A stretch of 64,000 nucleotides of DNA from Escherichia coli. GTDB taxonomy: Bacteria; Pseudomonadota; Gammaproteobacteria; Enterobacterales; Enterobacteriaceae. This document shows positions 51,681 through 63,508 of this stretch, piece after piece (within the stretch, counting starts at the first letter, position 1; every line of letters begins with the position of its first letter). A model generated the notes under the pieces. That model saw only the letters and a program-made list of their open reading frames with translations. It ran no database searches and was not told where the DNA came from. The position numbers were made by a program, and so were the translations under genes. The stretch covers positions 1,798,001 to 1,862,000 of the forward strand of contig NZ_AP027764.1 of assembly GCF_036503815.1 (NCBI RefSeq). The letters are read 5' to 3'.

Positions 51681-52427
51681 ATGGAACAAGCGCATACCCA
51701 GCTGATTGCCCAACTGAACGAACGTATTTTAGCGGCGGATAACACGCCGCTTTATATTAAGTTTGCCGAAACGGTGAAAAATGCCGTGCGCAGCGGGGTG
51801 CTGGAACATGGCAATATTTTACCCGGCGAGCGCGATTTAAGTCAGTTAACCGGCGTTTCGCGTATTACGGTGCGCAAGGCGATGCAGGCGCTGGAAGAAG
51901 AGGGCGTGGTGACGCGTTCGCGCGGCTACGGCACGCAGATCAATAACATCTTTGAATACTCGTTAAAAGAAGCGCGAGGATTTTCTCAGCAGGTGGTGTT
52001 GCGCGGGAAAAAGCCCGATACGCTATGGGTTAACAAGCGTGTCGTGAAATGTCCCGAAGAAGTCGCGCAGCAGCTGGCGGTCGAAGCAGGAAGTGATGTC
52101 TTTTTGCTTAAGCGTATTCGCTATGTTGATGAAGAAGCGGTCTCTATTGAGGAGTCGTGGGTTCCGGCGCATTTAATTCATGATGTTGATGCCATCGGAA
52201 TCTCTCTTTATGACTACTTCCGCAGTCAGCATATTTTTCCAAAGCGTACCCGTTCCCGCGTTAGCGCCCGGATGCCGGATGCCGAGTTTCAGTCACATAT
52301 TCAATTAGATAGTAAAATACCGGTGCTGGTGATCAAGCAAGTGGCGCTTGACCAACAGCAACGGCCTATTGAGTACAGCATCAGCCACTGTCGCAGTGAT
52401 CTATACGTTTTTGTGTGTGAGGAGTAG
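51681..52427 (+). CDS. yegW: GntR/UTRA-family regulator YegW
   Basis: 248 aa. N-terminal winged helix of the GntR family (NILPGERDLSQLTGVSRITVRKAM, then GVVTRSRGYGTQI) and a C-terminal UTRA ligand domain (LLKRIRYVDEEAVSIEESWVP and the final SISHCRSDLYVFVCEE). Start at ATG 51681 gives the usual length. It converges on yegV and overlaps it by 27 bp. It probably regulates the yegTUV operon opposite; the effector would then be a nucleoside or sugar-like compound, which is inference. Confidence 0.93.
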   Translation: MEQAHTQLIAQLNERILAADNTPLYIKFAETVKNAVRSGVLEHGNILPGERDLSQLTGVSRITVRKAMQALEEEGVVTRSRGYGTQINNIFEYSLKEARGFSQQVVLRGKKPDTLWVNKRVVKCPEEVAQQLAVEAGSDVFLLKRIRYVDEEAVSIEESWVPAHLIHDVDAIGISLYDYFRSQHIFPKRTRSRVSARMPDAEFQSHIQLDSKIPVLVIKQVALDQQQRPIEYSISHCRSDLYVFVCEE

Positions 52428-53366
52428 TTCCTCGCGGGTTGGCGCGCAATCACCGCCGCGATGCCCGACAACCCACGACGCCACTGCATTGCCCAGCAAT
52501 ACGGCATCCGCCAGTGGCAAACCAGAGGCCAGTCCAGCTAATACGCCACCTGCATGACTGTCGCCCGCCCCAATGGTGTCTACAACTTGCGTTGGAAATG
52601 CTGGGATGCAGCCAGAAGCGTTATTGCTGAAATACCATGCGCCTTCTTTATCGAGACGAACGATCAACGGCGCGGCAAATTTCTCCTGCCATTGCTTGCC
52701 AAGTGTTGTTATCTCTGCTGATAAAGCAAAACGTTCGGCGGCAATCTCACCCTCCTGACGATTGAGTGACACTAAAGGTCGACAGGCCATGATTCGCGCC
52801 AGTAATGCATCCGGGATATCGCCAATACGTGGGCCAAAATCGATGAACGGCGTCACGTCTTGCAGACTCTCCAGCCATTCCACTAACAATTCACCGCAGG
52901 GCGAGGCCAGTTGATAACCGGAAAAATAGAGCAGGCTGCCAGGCGCAACGGTTAATCGCGCCAACCATTCGCGATTCCACTGATTTTCCACACCACTGAA
53001 CGACATAAACGTGCGTTCACCATCCGGCTCAACCAGCGCCAGACACCAGCCGTTATCGCCTTCGGCGTTATCGATGAGGCTGATTAATCCTTCTTTCGCC
53101 ATCCGGTTACGAATAATTTCCGCCCACACACCCTGGCCGAGCGGCAGGGCATTACCCGCTTCGATACCGAGGCGATTTAACGCCACGGCAATATTCAGTG
53201 CACAGCCGCCAACGTTAACGCTCTGCTGTTTCAGTTCGATATCGCACCCACGCCAGGGTAGGGCATAAGCGTCGGCGATCACATCAATGACCGCCGCGCC
53301 GACGACCATCACCGGCTGACGCGTGGTTAATTCAGGCAGCAGCGTGTGTAATCGAGCGCCGCTCAT
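52401..53366 (-). CDS. yegV: PfkB-family sugar/nucleoside kinase YegV
   Basis: 321 aa ribokinase-like kinase. The N-terminal PfkB region (VNVGGCALNIAVALNRLG) and the C-terminal anion-hole/catalytic motif DTIGAGDSHAGG are intact. The substrate is unknown; with a nucleoside-type permease (YegT) and an ADP-ribosylglycohydrolase-like enzyme (YegU) in the same operon, a ribosyl compound or nucleoside is plausible. It overlaps yegU by 4 bp (ATGA) and its 3' end overlaps yegW by 27 bp. Confidence 0.94.
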   Translation of the reverse strand: MSGARLHTLLPELTTRQPVMVVGAAVIDVIADAYALPWRGCDIELKQQSVNVGGCALNIAVALNRLGIEAGNALPLGQGVWAEIIRNRMAKEGLISLIDNAEGDNGWCLALVEPDGERTFMSFSGVENQWNREWLARLTVAPGSLLYFSGYQLASPCGELLVEWLESLQDVTPFIDFGPRIGDIPDALLARIMACRPLVSLNRQEGEIAAERFALSAEITTLGKQWQEKFAAPLIVRLDKEGAWYFSNNASGCIPAFPTQVVDTIGAGDSHAGGVLAGLASGLPLADAVLLGNAVASWVVGHRGGDCAPTREELLLTHKNV

Positions 53367-54367
53367 ACCGCCTCCCGTTGTTGGCGATACTTCGCCAGCG
53401 CCGTGGCGTAATGATTAAAATCAAGCTGATTTACCGCATCCAGCTCCGTCTTAAACGCAGGATCGATAGCGTTAACGCCATGCAATGCGCCGCAAATCGC
53501 CGTCGCCATAGCGCCGATGGTGTCTGTGTCGCCGCCAAGATTGGCGCACAGAATGGCGCAGCGATTCGGGTCGGTTTGTGCCAGTTCAACCAGCGCAATG
53601 GCGCACGGAACGGACTCAATAGTGCTGGTACCTGCGCCAATGACCTGGTAAAGCTGTTCGCTGGCGGATTCGGTGCCGTCGGCATTGCGCACAATTTTCA
53701 GCGCAATCTCCAGACGTGCTGCCAGTGAGGCGCTGAAGGTAGTGATGCGTTTTTGCTGTGCATGTCGCGCAATTGAAGGCAGTGAATCAACAATCGCTGA
53801 CCAGCTTTCTCCGTCAATGGCACGAGAAACCGCCCATGCGATGACTACCGCGCCTGCCACCGCCAGATCGGATTTATGAGTCGGGCTGGACGCCAGCGCT
53901 ACATCATCAATAAAGGAATCAACATCACGCGCCGGAAGCAAACAACCTAATGGCGAGACGCGCATCGCTGCGCCGTTAGTCACGCCATTGTTTTCCAGTT
54001 CAGCAACGGGTTTACCGTCGCGAATGGCGTTAAGCGCAATCTTCGAAGTTGGGCCAAGCACGTTTTTGTTAAAGGCGTTGAAACGCAGCGCCCAGTCGAG
54101 AATATTACGCCCAATCAGATCCGGATCGATCTCGCCTTCACGTTCCAGTAACGCATCCGCCAGACACAGCGCCATTGAGGTATCGTCGGTGAATTCGGCG
54201 CGGTTAAAATAACAGGCCGCGTTATTCTCCTTTGGTCCAGGCAGAAAACGGTCAATCCAGCCAAAGTGTGCTTTAACGCGGCTGCGTGGCCAAAGCTCGG
54301 AGGGCATCCCCATCGCATCCCCTAACGCCTGCCCATAAAGAGCACCGAGAATACGTTCTGTTTTCAT
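53363..54367 (-). CDS. yegU: ADP-ribosylglycohydrolase-family protein YegU
   Basis: 334 aa. Typical family motifs: GALYGQALGDAMGMPSELW at the N-terminus, EFTDDTSMALCLADAL (metal ligands T-D-D), and GGDTDTIGAMATAICGAL near the C-terminus with the second D-x-D cluster. These ligate two Mg ions in ARH/DraG proteins. It may hydrolyse a ribosyl-linked compound imported by YegT before YegV phosphorylates the product. Coupled by ATGA overlaps to both neighbours. Confidence 0.93.
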   Translation of the reverse strand: MKTERILGALYGQALGDAMGMPSELWPRSRVKAHFGWIDRFLPGPKENNAACYFNRAEFTDDTSMALCLADALLEREGEIDPDLIGRNILDWALRFNAFNKNVLGPTSKIALNAIRDGKPVAELENNGVTNGAAMRVSPLGCLLPARDVDSFIDDVALASSPTHKSDLAVAGAVVIAWAVSRAIDGESWSAIVDSLPSIARHAQQKRITTFSASLAARLEIALKIVRNADGTESASEQLYQVIGAGTSTIESVPCAIALVELAQTDPNRCAILCANLGGDTDTIGAMATAICGALHGVNAIDPAFKTELDAVNQLDFNHYATALAKYRQQREAV

Positions 54368-55641
54368 TTAACTTCCCCTTGTGTCAACGCAATATCGCGA
54401 TCATCGACCTTGATAGCCGTAATTTCGTTGTCGGATTCGCGGAAAAAAATCATGAACAGCACGGCGATAATGGCAATCATCACCGCGCCGAAAGTCCACA
54501 TCCCGGACCAGTTGAAAGTCAGTCCGTTTACCGGTTCCGGATAAGCGAACATCTTTTCCATCATCACACCGCCAAGACGATAGCCGAGCAAACTGCCGAA
54601 TCCCTGGCAGCAGAGCGTGATCAGCCCCTGCGCAGCGGTACGCATATGCACGGGGGCTTTTTTATCGACATAGATGTAAGCGGTAACGTAGTAAAAATCG
54701 TAACTTACTCCATGCAGCAAAATGCCGAGGAACAGTAACGCGTAGGTGAAATATTCATCCGCACTACCGTAAATAAATAAGCCATAGCGGATCGCAGCGG
54801 TGACCAGACCAAGTAATAATACCTTTTTGATACCAAAGCGTTTGGTAAAAAACGGCAATGCCAGCATAAAGAAGATTTCAGAGAACTGGCCGAGCGTCAT
54901 CCAGCCGGTGGCGTTTTTCATGCCGACTTCTGTCAGATAACCGTTGGCAAAGATGTAATAGAACGCCAGTGGCATCGCAAACAGGAATGAACAGAAGAAA
55001 AAGACGAGGAAGTTTTTATCGCGCAGCAGGATCAGCGCATCCAGGCCGAGCATGACTTTAATGTCCATTTTGCCGGTGCTTTTTGGCGGCGTGTCGGGCA
55101 GGAAAAACGCAAACACACCGAGCAGAGCAGAACTTCCGGCGGTAATCAGCAGCGGGATGTTAGTCGGAGAGATATCAGCATAACCCAGCATTTGCGGCAA
55201 AAATCCACATGCCAGACCGGAGGCAATCCAGCCGATAGTGCCCATCACACGAATGCGTGGGAAGTCACGCTCCACATCCGGCACGTTGGCAAAAGCGATA
55301 CTGTTAGTCAGCGCAATGGTCGGCATATAGGTTAGCGAGTAGGCCAGCAGTAACGGGAAGAACCCGGCAAAAGTGGTCTGTTGCGCAGCGAAATACATCA
55401 GCGCCGCACCAGCGAACATCAATACCGCCAGCACTTTCTGCGCCGAGAAAAAGCGGTCAGTGATGGAGCCAACCAGAATTGGCGACAGGATCGCCGCAAT
55501 GGCGGTACAGGCATACGACCAGCCAATTTCTCCGGCACTAAAACCGCTTTTACTTAACCACAACCACAATGGCACAAACCACGCGCCCCAGATAAACCAT
55601 TCAACAAACATCATGAACGACAGCTTTGCTGTTGTTTTCAT
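54364..55641 (-). CDS. yegT: NupG-family MFS nucleoside transporter YegT
   Basis: 425 aa, 12 hydrophobic segments, nucleoside:H+ symporter family. It opens MKTTAKLSFMMFVEWFIWGAW, the usual NupG/XapB beginning, and has the central hydrophilic loop (DTPPKSTGKMDIKVMLGLDA). First gene of yegTUV. The gap to fbaB (55642-55897) is divergent and A/T-rich and must hold both promoters. Confidence 0.94.
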   Translation of the reverse strand: MKTTAKLSFMMFVEWFIWGAWFVPLWLWLSKSGFSAGEIGWSYACTAIAAILSPILVGSITDRFFSAQKVLAVLMFAGAALMYFAAQQTTFAGFFPLLLAYSLTYMPTIALTNSIAFANVPDVERDFPRIRVMGTIGWIASGLACGFLPQMLGYADISPTNIPLLITAGSSALLGVFAFFLPDTPPKSTGKMDIKVMLGLDALILLRDKNFLVFFFCSFLFAMPLAFYYIFANGYLTEVGMKNATGWMTLGQFSEIFFMLALPFFTKRFGIKKVLLLGLVTAAIRYGLFIYGSADEYFTYALLFLGILLHGVSYDFYYVTAYIYVDKKAPVHMRTAAQGLITLCCQGFGSLLGYRLGGVMMEKMFAYPEPVNGLTFNWSGMWTFGAVMIAIIAVLFMIFFRESDNEITAIKVDDRDIALTQGEVK

Positions 55642-55897
55642 CTTTTAATTCCTTCATGACAGGTAATGTAAGGTACGCGATGACAATACCATTTAATAAT
55701 ACCTTTTAAATACCTTTGAGGTGAAAATTTGACCGCGGTAACATTTTTTCTGATGAATCGAGCCAACAGAAAACGCTGAAAAAACATCCAAAAGATGGAA
55801 AAACTCGCCTGTAACGACCAGGATTATGATTGCCCGCAAAAGGCGGGCCAGGACAATCCATAGCCGATATCCAATCGGAATTTACGGGAGCATAGTA

Positions 55898-56950
55898 ATG
55901 ACAGATATTGCGCAGTTGCTTGGCAAAGACGCCGACAACCTTTTACAGCACCGTTGTATGACTATTCCTTCTGACCAGCTTTATCTCCCCGGACATGACT
56001 ACGTAGACCGCGTGATGATTGACAATAATCGCCCGCCAGCGGTGTTACGTAATATGCAGACGTTGTACAACACTGGGCGTCTGGCTGGCACAGGATATCT
56101 TTCTATTCTGCCGGTTGACCAGGGCGTTGAGCACTCTGCCGGAGCTTCATTTGCCGCTAACCCGCTCTACTTTGATCCAAAAAACATTGTTGAACTGGCG
56201 ATCGAAGCGGGTTGTAACTGTGTGGCGTCAACTTACGGCGTGCTGGCATCGGTATCGCGGCGTTACGCGCATCGCATTCCATTCCTTGTCAAACTTAATC
56301 ACAACGAGACGCTAAGTTACCCGAACACTTACGATCAAACGCTGTATGCCAGCGTGGAGCAGGCGTTCAACATGGGCGCGGTGGCGGTTGGCGCGACCAT
56401 CTATTTTGGCTCGGAAGAGTCACGTCGCCAGATTGAAGAAATTTCTGCGGCCTTTGAACGTGCGCACGAGCTGGGCATGGTGACCGTGCTGTGGGCCTAT
56501 TTGCGTAACACCGCCTTTAAGAAAGATGGCGTTGATTACCATGTTTCCGCCGACCTGACAGGTCAGGCGAACCATCTGGCGGCAACCATAGGTGCAGATA
56601 TCGTCAAACAAAAAATGGCGGAAAATAACGGCGGTTATAAAGCGATTAATTACGGTTATACCGACGATCGCGTGTACAGCAAGTTGACCAGCGAAAACCC
56701 GATTGATCTGGTGCGTTATCAGTTAGCTAACTGCTATATGGGCCGGGCAGGGTTGATAAACTCCGGCGGTGCTGCAGGCGGTGAAACTGACCTCAGCGAT
56801 GCAGTGCGTACTGCGGTCATCAACAAACGCGCTGGCGGAATGGGGCTGATTCTTGGACGTAAGGCGTTCAAGAAATCGATGGCTGACGGCGTGAAACTGA
56901 TTAACGCCGTGCAGGACGTTTATCTCGATAGCAAAATTACTATCGCCTGA
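55898..56950 (+). CDS. fbaB: Class I fructose-bisphosphate aldolase FbaB
   Basis: 350 aa DhnA-type Schiff-base aldolase that splits fructose 1,6-bisphosphate, mainly in gluconeogenic growth. Motifs: [48 protein letters not shown] and [11 protein letters not shown]. Start ATG 55898 with ACGGGAG upstream; an in-frame extension to 55826 is not supported. Upstream, TGAATCGAGCCA at 55754-55765 partly resembles a Cra site (TGAAWCGWTTCA type), which fits reported Cra control, at low confidence. REP and terminator follow. Confidence 0.96.
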   Translation: MTDIAQLLGKDADNLLQHRCMTIPSDQLYLPGHDYVDRVMIDNNRPPAVLRNMQTLYNTGRLAGTGYLSILPVDQGVEHSAGASFAANPLYFDPKNIVELAIEAGCNCVASTYGVLASVSRRYAHRIPFLVKLNHNETLSYPNTYDQTLYASVEQAFNMGAVAVGATIYFGSEESRRQIEEISAAFERAHELGMVTVLWAYLRNTAFKKDGVDYHVSADLTGQANHLAATIGADIVKQKMAENNGGYKAINYGYTDDRVYSKLTSENPIDLVRYQLANCYMGRAGLINSGGAAGGETDLSDAVRTAVINKRAGGMGLILGRKAFKKSMADGVKLINAVQDVYLDSKITIA

Positions 56951-56977
56951 TACGCCTCATACGAACAGCACTACCCC

Positions 56978-57011
56978 GTAGGGCGGATAAGGCGTTCGCG
57001 CCGCATCTGAC
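56978..57011. repeat. REP sequence after fbaB
   Basis: GTAGGGCGGATAAGGCGTTC...CGCCGCATCTGAC is a typical single REP unit, 28 bp past the fbaB stop and just before its terminator. Confidence 0.85.
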
Positions 57012-57033
57012 ATAAAACAACGTGCACTTTGTT

Positions 57034-57059
57034 ACGGCTTCCCCCGGGAGGCCGTTTTT
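57034..57059 (+). terminator. fbaB terminator
   Basis: ACGGCTTCCC (57034-57043) pairs with GGGAGGCCGT (57046-57055) with one G-U, followed by TTTTATT. It separates fbaB from the gat operon. Confidence 0.85.
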
Positions 57060-57096
57060 ATTGCCTGTCATTCTGGATTGATTTTCATATTGTTGT

Positions 57097-59323
<2,227 letters not shown>

Positions 59324-59332
59324 GGACGGTAT

Positions 59333-59782
59333 ATGACTAACCTGTTTGTTCGTAGCGGAATTTCTTTTGTCGATCGTAGCGAAGTTTTAACTCATATCGG
59401 TAATGAGATGATCGCGAAAGGTGTGGTTCATGAAACCTGGCCACAGGCATTAATTGCCAGAGAAGCAGAATTCCCCACCGGGATAATGCTTGAACAGCAC
59501 GCCATTGCAATACCGCATTGTGAGGCGATTCATGCTAAGTCGTCAGCTATTTATCTGTTAAGACCGGCGAATAAAATAAAGTTTCAGCAAGCTGATGATG
59601 ATTACGACGTGGCGGTGTCGTTGATTATCGCGCTGATTGTCGAAAATCCGCAGCAGCAACTGAAGCTTTTGCGGTGCTTATTTGGCAAGTTGCAGCAACC
59701 AGATATCGTTGAAACGCTAATCACCATTTCTGAATTGCAATTAAAGGAATATTTCACACAGCATATTTTAGATTCCGAATAA
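59333..59782 (+). CDS. gatA: Galactitol PTS enzyme IIA, GatA
   Basis: 149 aa PTS IIA of the mannitol/fructose fold. The phospho-accepting histidine is H62 in AIAIPHCEAIH. It passes phosphate from HPr to C9 of GatB. It follows gatZ by 9 bp. Confidence 0.95.
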   Translation: MTNLFVRSGISFVDRSEVLTHIGNEMIAKGVVHETWPQALIAREAEFPTGIMLEQHAIAIPHCEAIHAKSSAIYLLRPANKIKFQQADDDYDVAVSLIIALIVENPQQQLKLLRCLFGKLQQPDIVETLITISELQLKEYFTQHILDSE

Positions 59783-59816
59783 CCAAAAACCTCTGTACCA
59801 ATAAAAAGGATTGATT

Positions 59817-60101
59817 ATGAAACGCAAGATAATTGTCGCTTGCGGAGGCGCGGTTGCGACCTCTACGATGGCGGCGGAAGAAATTAAAGAGTTGTGTCAT
59901 AGCCATAATATCCCCGTTGAATTAATCCAGTGTCGGGTTAATGAAATAGAAACCTATATGGATGGTGTGCATCTTATTTGTACTACCGCCAGAGTTGACC
60001 GCAGTTTTGGCGATATTCCGTTAGTTCACGGCATGCCTTTTGTTTCTGGTGTCGGTATCGAAGCATTACAAAATAAAATTCTGACTATCTTACAGGGGTG
60101 A
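59817..60101 (+). CDS. gatB: Galactitol PTS enzyme IIB, GatB
   Basis: 94 aa IIB domain. The phosphocysteine C9 sits in [19 protein letters not shown] 59817 is chosen with AAAAGGA six bases upstream; a TTG two codons earlier is unlikely. It takes phosphate from GatA and gives it to galactitol as it passes through GatC. Confidence 0.96.
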   Translation: MKRKIIVACGGAVATSTMAAEEIKELCHSHNIPVELIQCRVNEIETYMDGVHLICTTARVDRSFGDIPLVHGMPFVSGVGIEALQNKILTILQG

Positions 60102-60104
60102 CCT

Positions 60105-61460
60105 ATGTTTTCAGAAGTCATGCGTTATATTCTCGACCTCGGCCCTACGGTCATGTTGCCGATTGTCATCATTATTTTTTCTAAGATATTAGGCATGAAG
60201 GCAGGCGATTGCTTTAAAGCGGGTCTGCATATCGGGATTGGCTTTGTTGGCATTGGCCTGGTGATTGGCTTAATGCTGGATTCCATTGGCCCGGCGGCGA
60301 AAGCGATGGCGGAAAATTTCGACCTGAATCTGCATGTGGTCGATGTCGGCTGGCCGGGCTCTTCACCAATGACCTGGGCGTCGCAAATTGCGCTGGTGGC
60401 GATTCCGATTGCGATTCTGGTTAACGTGGCGATGCTACTGACCCGTATGACGCGGGTGGTAAATGTTGATATATGGAATATCTGGCATATGACCTTCACC
60501 GGCGCATTGCTGCATCTGGCAACCGGTTCATGGATGATAGGGATGGCGGGTGTGGTAATTCACGCGGCGTTTGTTTATAAGCTCGGCGACTGGTTTGCCC
60601 GCGATACCCGAAATTTCTTTGAGCTGGAAGGCATTGCTATTCCGCACGGTACGTCGGCCTATCTGGGGCCAATTGCGGTGCTGGTGGATGCTATCATCGA
60701 GAAAATCCCAGGCGTTAACCGTATTAAATTTAGCGCCGACGATATTCAGCGCAAATTTGGCCCATTTGGCGAACCTGTCACCGTGGGCTTTGTGATGGGG
60801 CTGATTATCGGCATCCTCGCGGGTTACGATGTCAAAGGTGTATTGCAGCTGGCGGTAAAAACGGCGGCAGTTATGCTGCTGATGCCACGGGTGATTAAAC
60901 CCATCATGGATGGTTTAACGCCCATCGCTAAGCAGGCCCGTAGTCGTTTACAGGCGAAGTTCGGCGGTCAGGAGTTCCTGATTGGCCTTGATCCGGCGTT
61001 GCTGCTGGGGCATACGGCGGTGGTATCGGCAAGCCTGATTTTTATCCCGCTCACCATTTTAATTGCTGTTTGTGTTCCGGGTAATCAGGTACTGCCGTTT
61101 GGCGACCTTGCCACCATCGGCTTCTTTGTTGCGATGGCAGTTGCCGTGCATCGTGGAAATCTGTTCCGCACCTTAATCTCGGGTGTCATCATTATGAGCA
61201 TCACCCTGTGGATCGCGACGCAAACTATTGGTTTGCACACCCAACTGGCGGCTAATGCTGGGGCGTTAAAAGCCGGGGGCATGGTGGCTTCAATGGATCA
61301 GGGCGGTTCTCCCATTACCTGGTTACTGATTCAGGTTTTCTCCCCGCAAAATATTCCCGGTTTCATTATTATCGGTGCCATTTATCTTACCGGTATTTTC
61401 ATGACCTGGCGTAGAGCGCGCGGCTTTATTAAACAAGAAAAAGCCGTTCTCGCAGAATAA
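60105..61460 (+). CDS. gatC: Galactitol PTS enzyme IIC, GatC
   Basis: 451 aa membrane protein with about ten to twelve hydrophobic segments, EIIC-GAT family (MKAGDCFKAGLHIGIGFVG; QGGSPITWLLIQVFSPQNI near the end). It imports galactitol as galactitol 1-phosphate. It starts 3 bp after gatB. Confidence 0.96.
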   Translation: MFSEVMRYILDLGPTVMLPIVIIIFSKILGMKAGDCFKAGLHIGIGFVGIGLVIGLMLDSIGPAAKAMAENFDLNLHVVDVGWPGSSPMTWASQIALVAIPIAILVNVAMLLTRMTRVVNVDIWNIWHMTFTGALLHLATGSWMIGMAGVVIHAAFVYKLGDWFARDTRNFFELEGIAIPHGTSAYLGPIAVLVDAIIEKIPGVNRIKFSADDIQRKFGPFGEPVTVGFVMGLIIGILAGYDVKGVLQLAVKTAAVMLLMPRVIKPIMDGLTPIAKQARSRLQAKFGGQEFLIGLDPALLLGHTAVVSASLIFIPLTILIAVCVPGNQVLPFGDLATIGFFVAMAVAVHRGNLFRTLISGVIIMSITLWIATQTIGLHTQLAANAGALKAGGMVASMDQGGSPITWLLIQVFSPQNIPGFIIIGAIYLTGIFMTWRRARGFIKQEKAVLAE

Positions 61461-61507
61461 TTTTTACCTGAGGGGGAGTTTATCCCCCTTAATAATCAGG
61501 AGTTTTT

Positions 61508-62548
61508 ATGAAATCAGTGGTGAATGATACTGATGGTATCGTACGCGTTGCCCAACGAGTCATTCCTGAAATTAAACATCAGGATGAGGTGCGGGTAAAA
61601 ATTGCCAGCTCGGGATTATGTGGTTCCGATTTACCCAGAATTTTTAAAAATGGTGCACATTATTATCCAATAACGTTAGGCCATGAATTTAGCGGCTATA
61701 TTGATGCTGTGGGATCCGGTGTTGATGATTTACATCCTGGCGATGCGGTTGCCTGTGTGCCGTTATTACCCTGTTTTACTTGTCCAGAGTGTCTGAAAGG
61801 GTTTTATTCCCAGTGCGCAAAATATGATTTTATTGGCTCACGGCGTGATGGTGGGTTTGCCGAATATATTGTCGTTAAGCGGAAAAATGTCTTTGCTCTA
61901 CCTGCGCATATGCCTATTGAGGATGGGGCTTTTATTGAACCGATTACCGTTGGCCTGCATGCTTTCCATTTAGCGCAAGGTTGTGAGAATAAAAACGTTA
62001 TTATTATTGGTGCCGGAACCATTGGCCTGCTGGCCATTCAGTGCGCTGTCGCGCTGGGAGCAAAGAGTGTGACGGCTATCGACATTAGCTCAGAAAAACT
62101 GGCACTGGCAAAATCTTTCGGTGCGATGCAAACATTTAACAGCCTTGAAATGAGCGCGCCGCAAATGCAGGGCGTTTTACGCGAGCTGCGCTTTAATCAG
62201 CTTATCCTCGAGACGGCTGGCGTCCCGCAAACCGTCGAACTGGCGGTAGAGATTGCCGGGCCTCATGCCCAGCTGGCGCTGGTGGGCACGTTGCATCAGA
62301 ATCTGCATTTAACATCGACAACGTTTGGCAAAATATTACGTAAAGAGCTGACGGTTATCGGCAGTTGGATGAACTACTCCAGCCCTTGGCCGGGGCAGGA
62401 GTGGGAAACGGCGAGCCGGTTGCTGACAGAACGTAAGTTAAGCCTGGATCCATTAATCGCTCACCGTGGAAGCTTTGAAAGCTTCGCCCAGACGGTGCGT
62501 GACATCGCTCGTAATGCTATGCCGGGCAAAGTGTTGCTTATTCCCTGA
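61508..62548 (+). CDS. gatD: Galactitol-1-phosphate 5-dehydrogenase GatD
   Basis: 346 aa zinc-dependent medium-chain dehydrogenase that oxidises galactitol 1-phosphate to tagatose 6-phosphate. Catalytic zinc ligands C38, H59 and E60 are in place, and the structural zinc cysteines C89, C92, C95 and C103 are complete. NAD-binding GAGTIGLLAI follows. It lies 47 bp after gatC, with AGGAG before the ATG. Confidence 0.96.
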   Translation: MKSVVNDTDGIVRVAQRVIPEIKHQDEVRVKIASSGLCGSDLPRIFKNGAHYYPITLGHEFSGYIDAVGSGVDDLHPGDAVACVPLLPCFTCPECLKGFYSQCAKYDFIGSRRDGGFAEYIVVKRKNVFALPAHMPIEDGAFIEPITVGLHAFHLAQGCENKNVIIIGAGTIGLLAIQCAVALGAKSVTAIDISSEKLALAKSFGAMQTFNSLEMSAPQMQGVLRELRFNQLILETAGVPQTVELAVEIAGPHAQLALVGTLHQNLHLTSTTFGKILRKELTVIGSWMNYSSPWPGQEWETASRLLTERKLSLDPLIAHRGSFESFAQTVRDIARNAMPGKVLLIP

Positions 62549-62653
62549 AACCGCGGGCCAGCGTGATGCTGGCCCGGTATTGTGCAAAACAGATCATTCA
62601 CCAATGGTCCCCCTTCGTTTACACTAGCCACAATTGAATATGGGTAAATGACG

Positions 62654-63427
62654 ATGAATTCATTCGAGCGAAGGAATAAGATCATCCAATTAGTGAATGA
62701 ACAGGGAACCGTGCTTGTTCAGGATCTGGCGGAAGTATTTGCTGCCTCGGAAGCGACAATCCGTGCCGATTTGCGCTTTCTCGAACAAAAAGGCGTGGTT
62801 ACGCGCTTTCATGGCGGTGCGGCGAAAATAATGTCCGGTAATAGTGAAACCGAGACCCAGGAAGTCGGGTTTAAAGAGCGATTTCAGCTCGCCAGCGCGC
62901 CGAAAAACAGAATAGCGCAGGCGGCAGTCAAAATGATCCACGAAGGGATGACCGTTATTCTCGACAGCGGAAGTACGACAATGCTTATCGCCGAAGGTTT
63001 AATGACCGCCAAAAATATCACGGTGATTACCAACAGTCTCCCGGCGGCGTTTGCCCTTTCCGAAAATAAAGACATTACTCTGGTCGTCTGTGGTGGCACG
63101 GTCCGCCATAAAACGCGCTCGATGCATGGCTCCATTGCCGAGCGTTCATTGCAGGATATTAATGCCGATTTAATGTTTGTCGGTGCTGATGGTATTGATG
63201 CGGTTAATGGTATTACGACCTTTAATGAAGGTTATTCGATTAGCGGTGCGATGGTCACAGCCGCTAATAAAGTGATTGCCGTTCTCGATTCATCGAAATT
63301 TAACCGTCGCGGTTTTAATCAGGTACTGCCAATCGAAAAAATTGATATTATTATTACTGATGATGCCGTGTCAGAGGTGGATAAACTGGCATTGCAGAAA
63401 ACACGGGTGAAATTAATTACGGTGTAG
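62654..63427 (+). CDS. gatR: DeoR-family repressor of the gat operon, GatR (intact)
   Basis: 257 aa. N-terminal DeoR helix-turn-helix (RRNKIIQLVNEQGTVLVQDL, ATIRADLRFLEQKGVVTRFHGG) and a sugar-phosphate sensor domain (LDSGSTTMLIAEGL, GADGIDAVNGITTFNEGY). Start at ATG 62654; ATG 62648 is the alternative. In K-12 the gene is interrupted by IS3, making gat expression constitutive; here it is a complete frame, so normal galactitol-inducible control is expected. It lies about 105 bp after gatD and may have its own promoter. Confidence 0.95.
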   Translation: MNSFERRNKIIQLVNEQGTVLVQDLAEVFAASEATIRADLRFLEQKGVVTRFHGGAAKIMSGNSETETQEVGFKERFQLASAPKNRIAQAAVKMIHEGMTVILDSGSTTMLIAEGLMTAKNITVITNSLPAAFALSENKDITLVVCGGTVRHKTRSMHGSIAERSLQDINADLMFVGADGIDAVNGITTFNEGYSISGAMVTAANKVIAVLDSSKFNRRGFNQVLPIEKIDIIITDDAVSEVDKLALQKTRVKLITV

Positions 63428-63440
63428 CATTGTTCTTTAT

Positions 63441-63470
63441 GCCGGATAAGGTGTGTACACCGAATCCGGC
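63441..63470. repeat. REP sequence between gatR and yegS
   Basis: GCCGGATAAGGTGTGTACAC...CGAATCCGGC forms one REP palindrome between the convergent ends of gatR and yegS. The rest of the 63428-63508 gap holds nothing that I recognise. Confidence 0.85.
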
Positions 63471-63508
63471 ATCACTGATACTCCCTGAATTAAGAAAGGG
63501 AAATTTGA

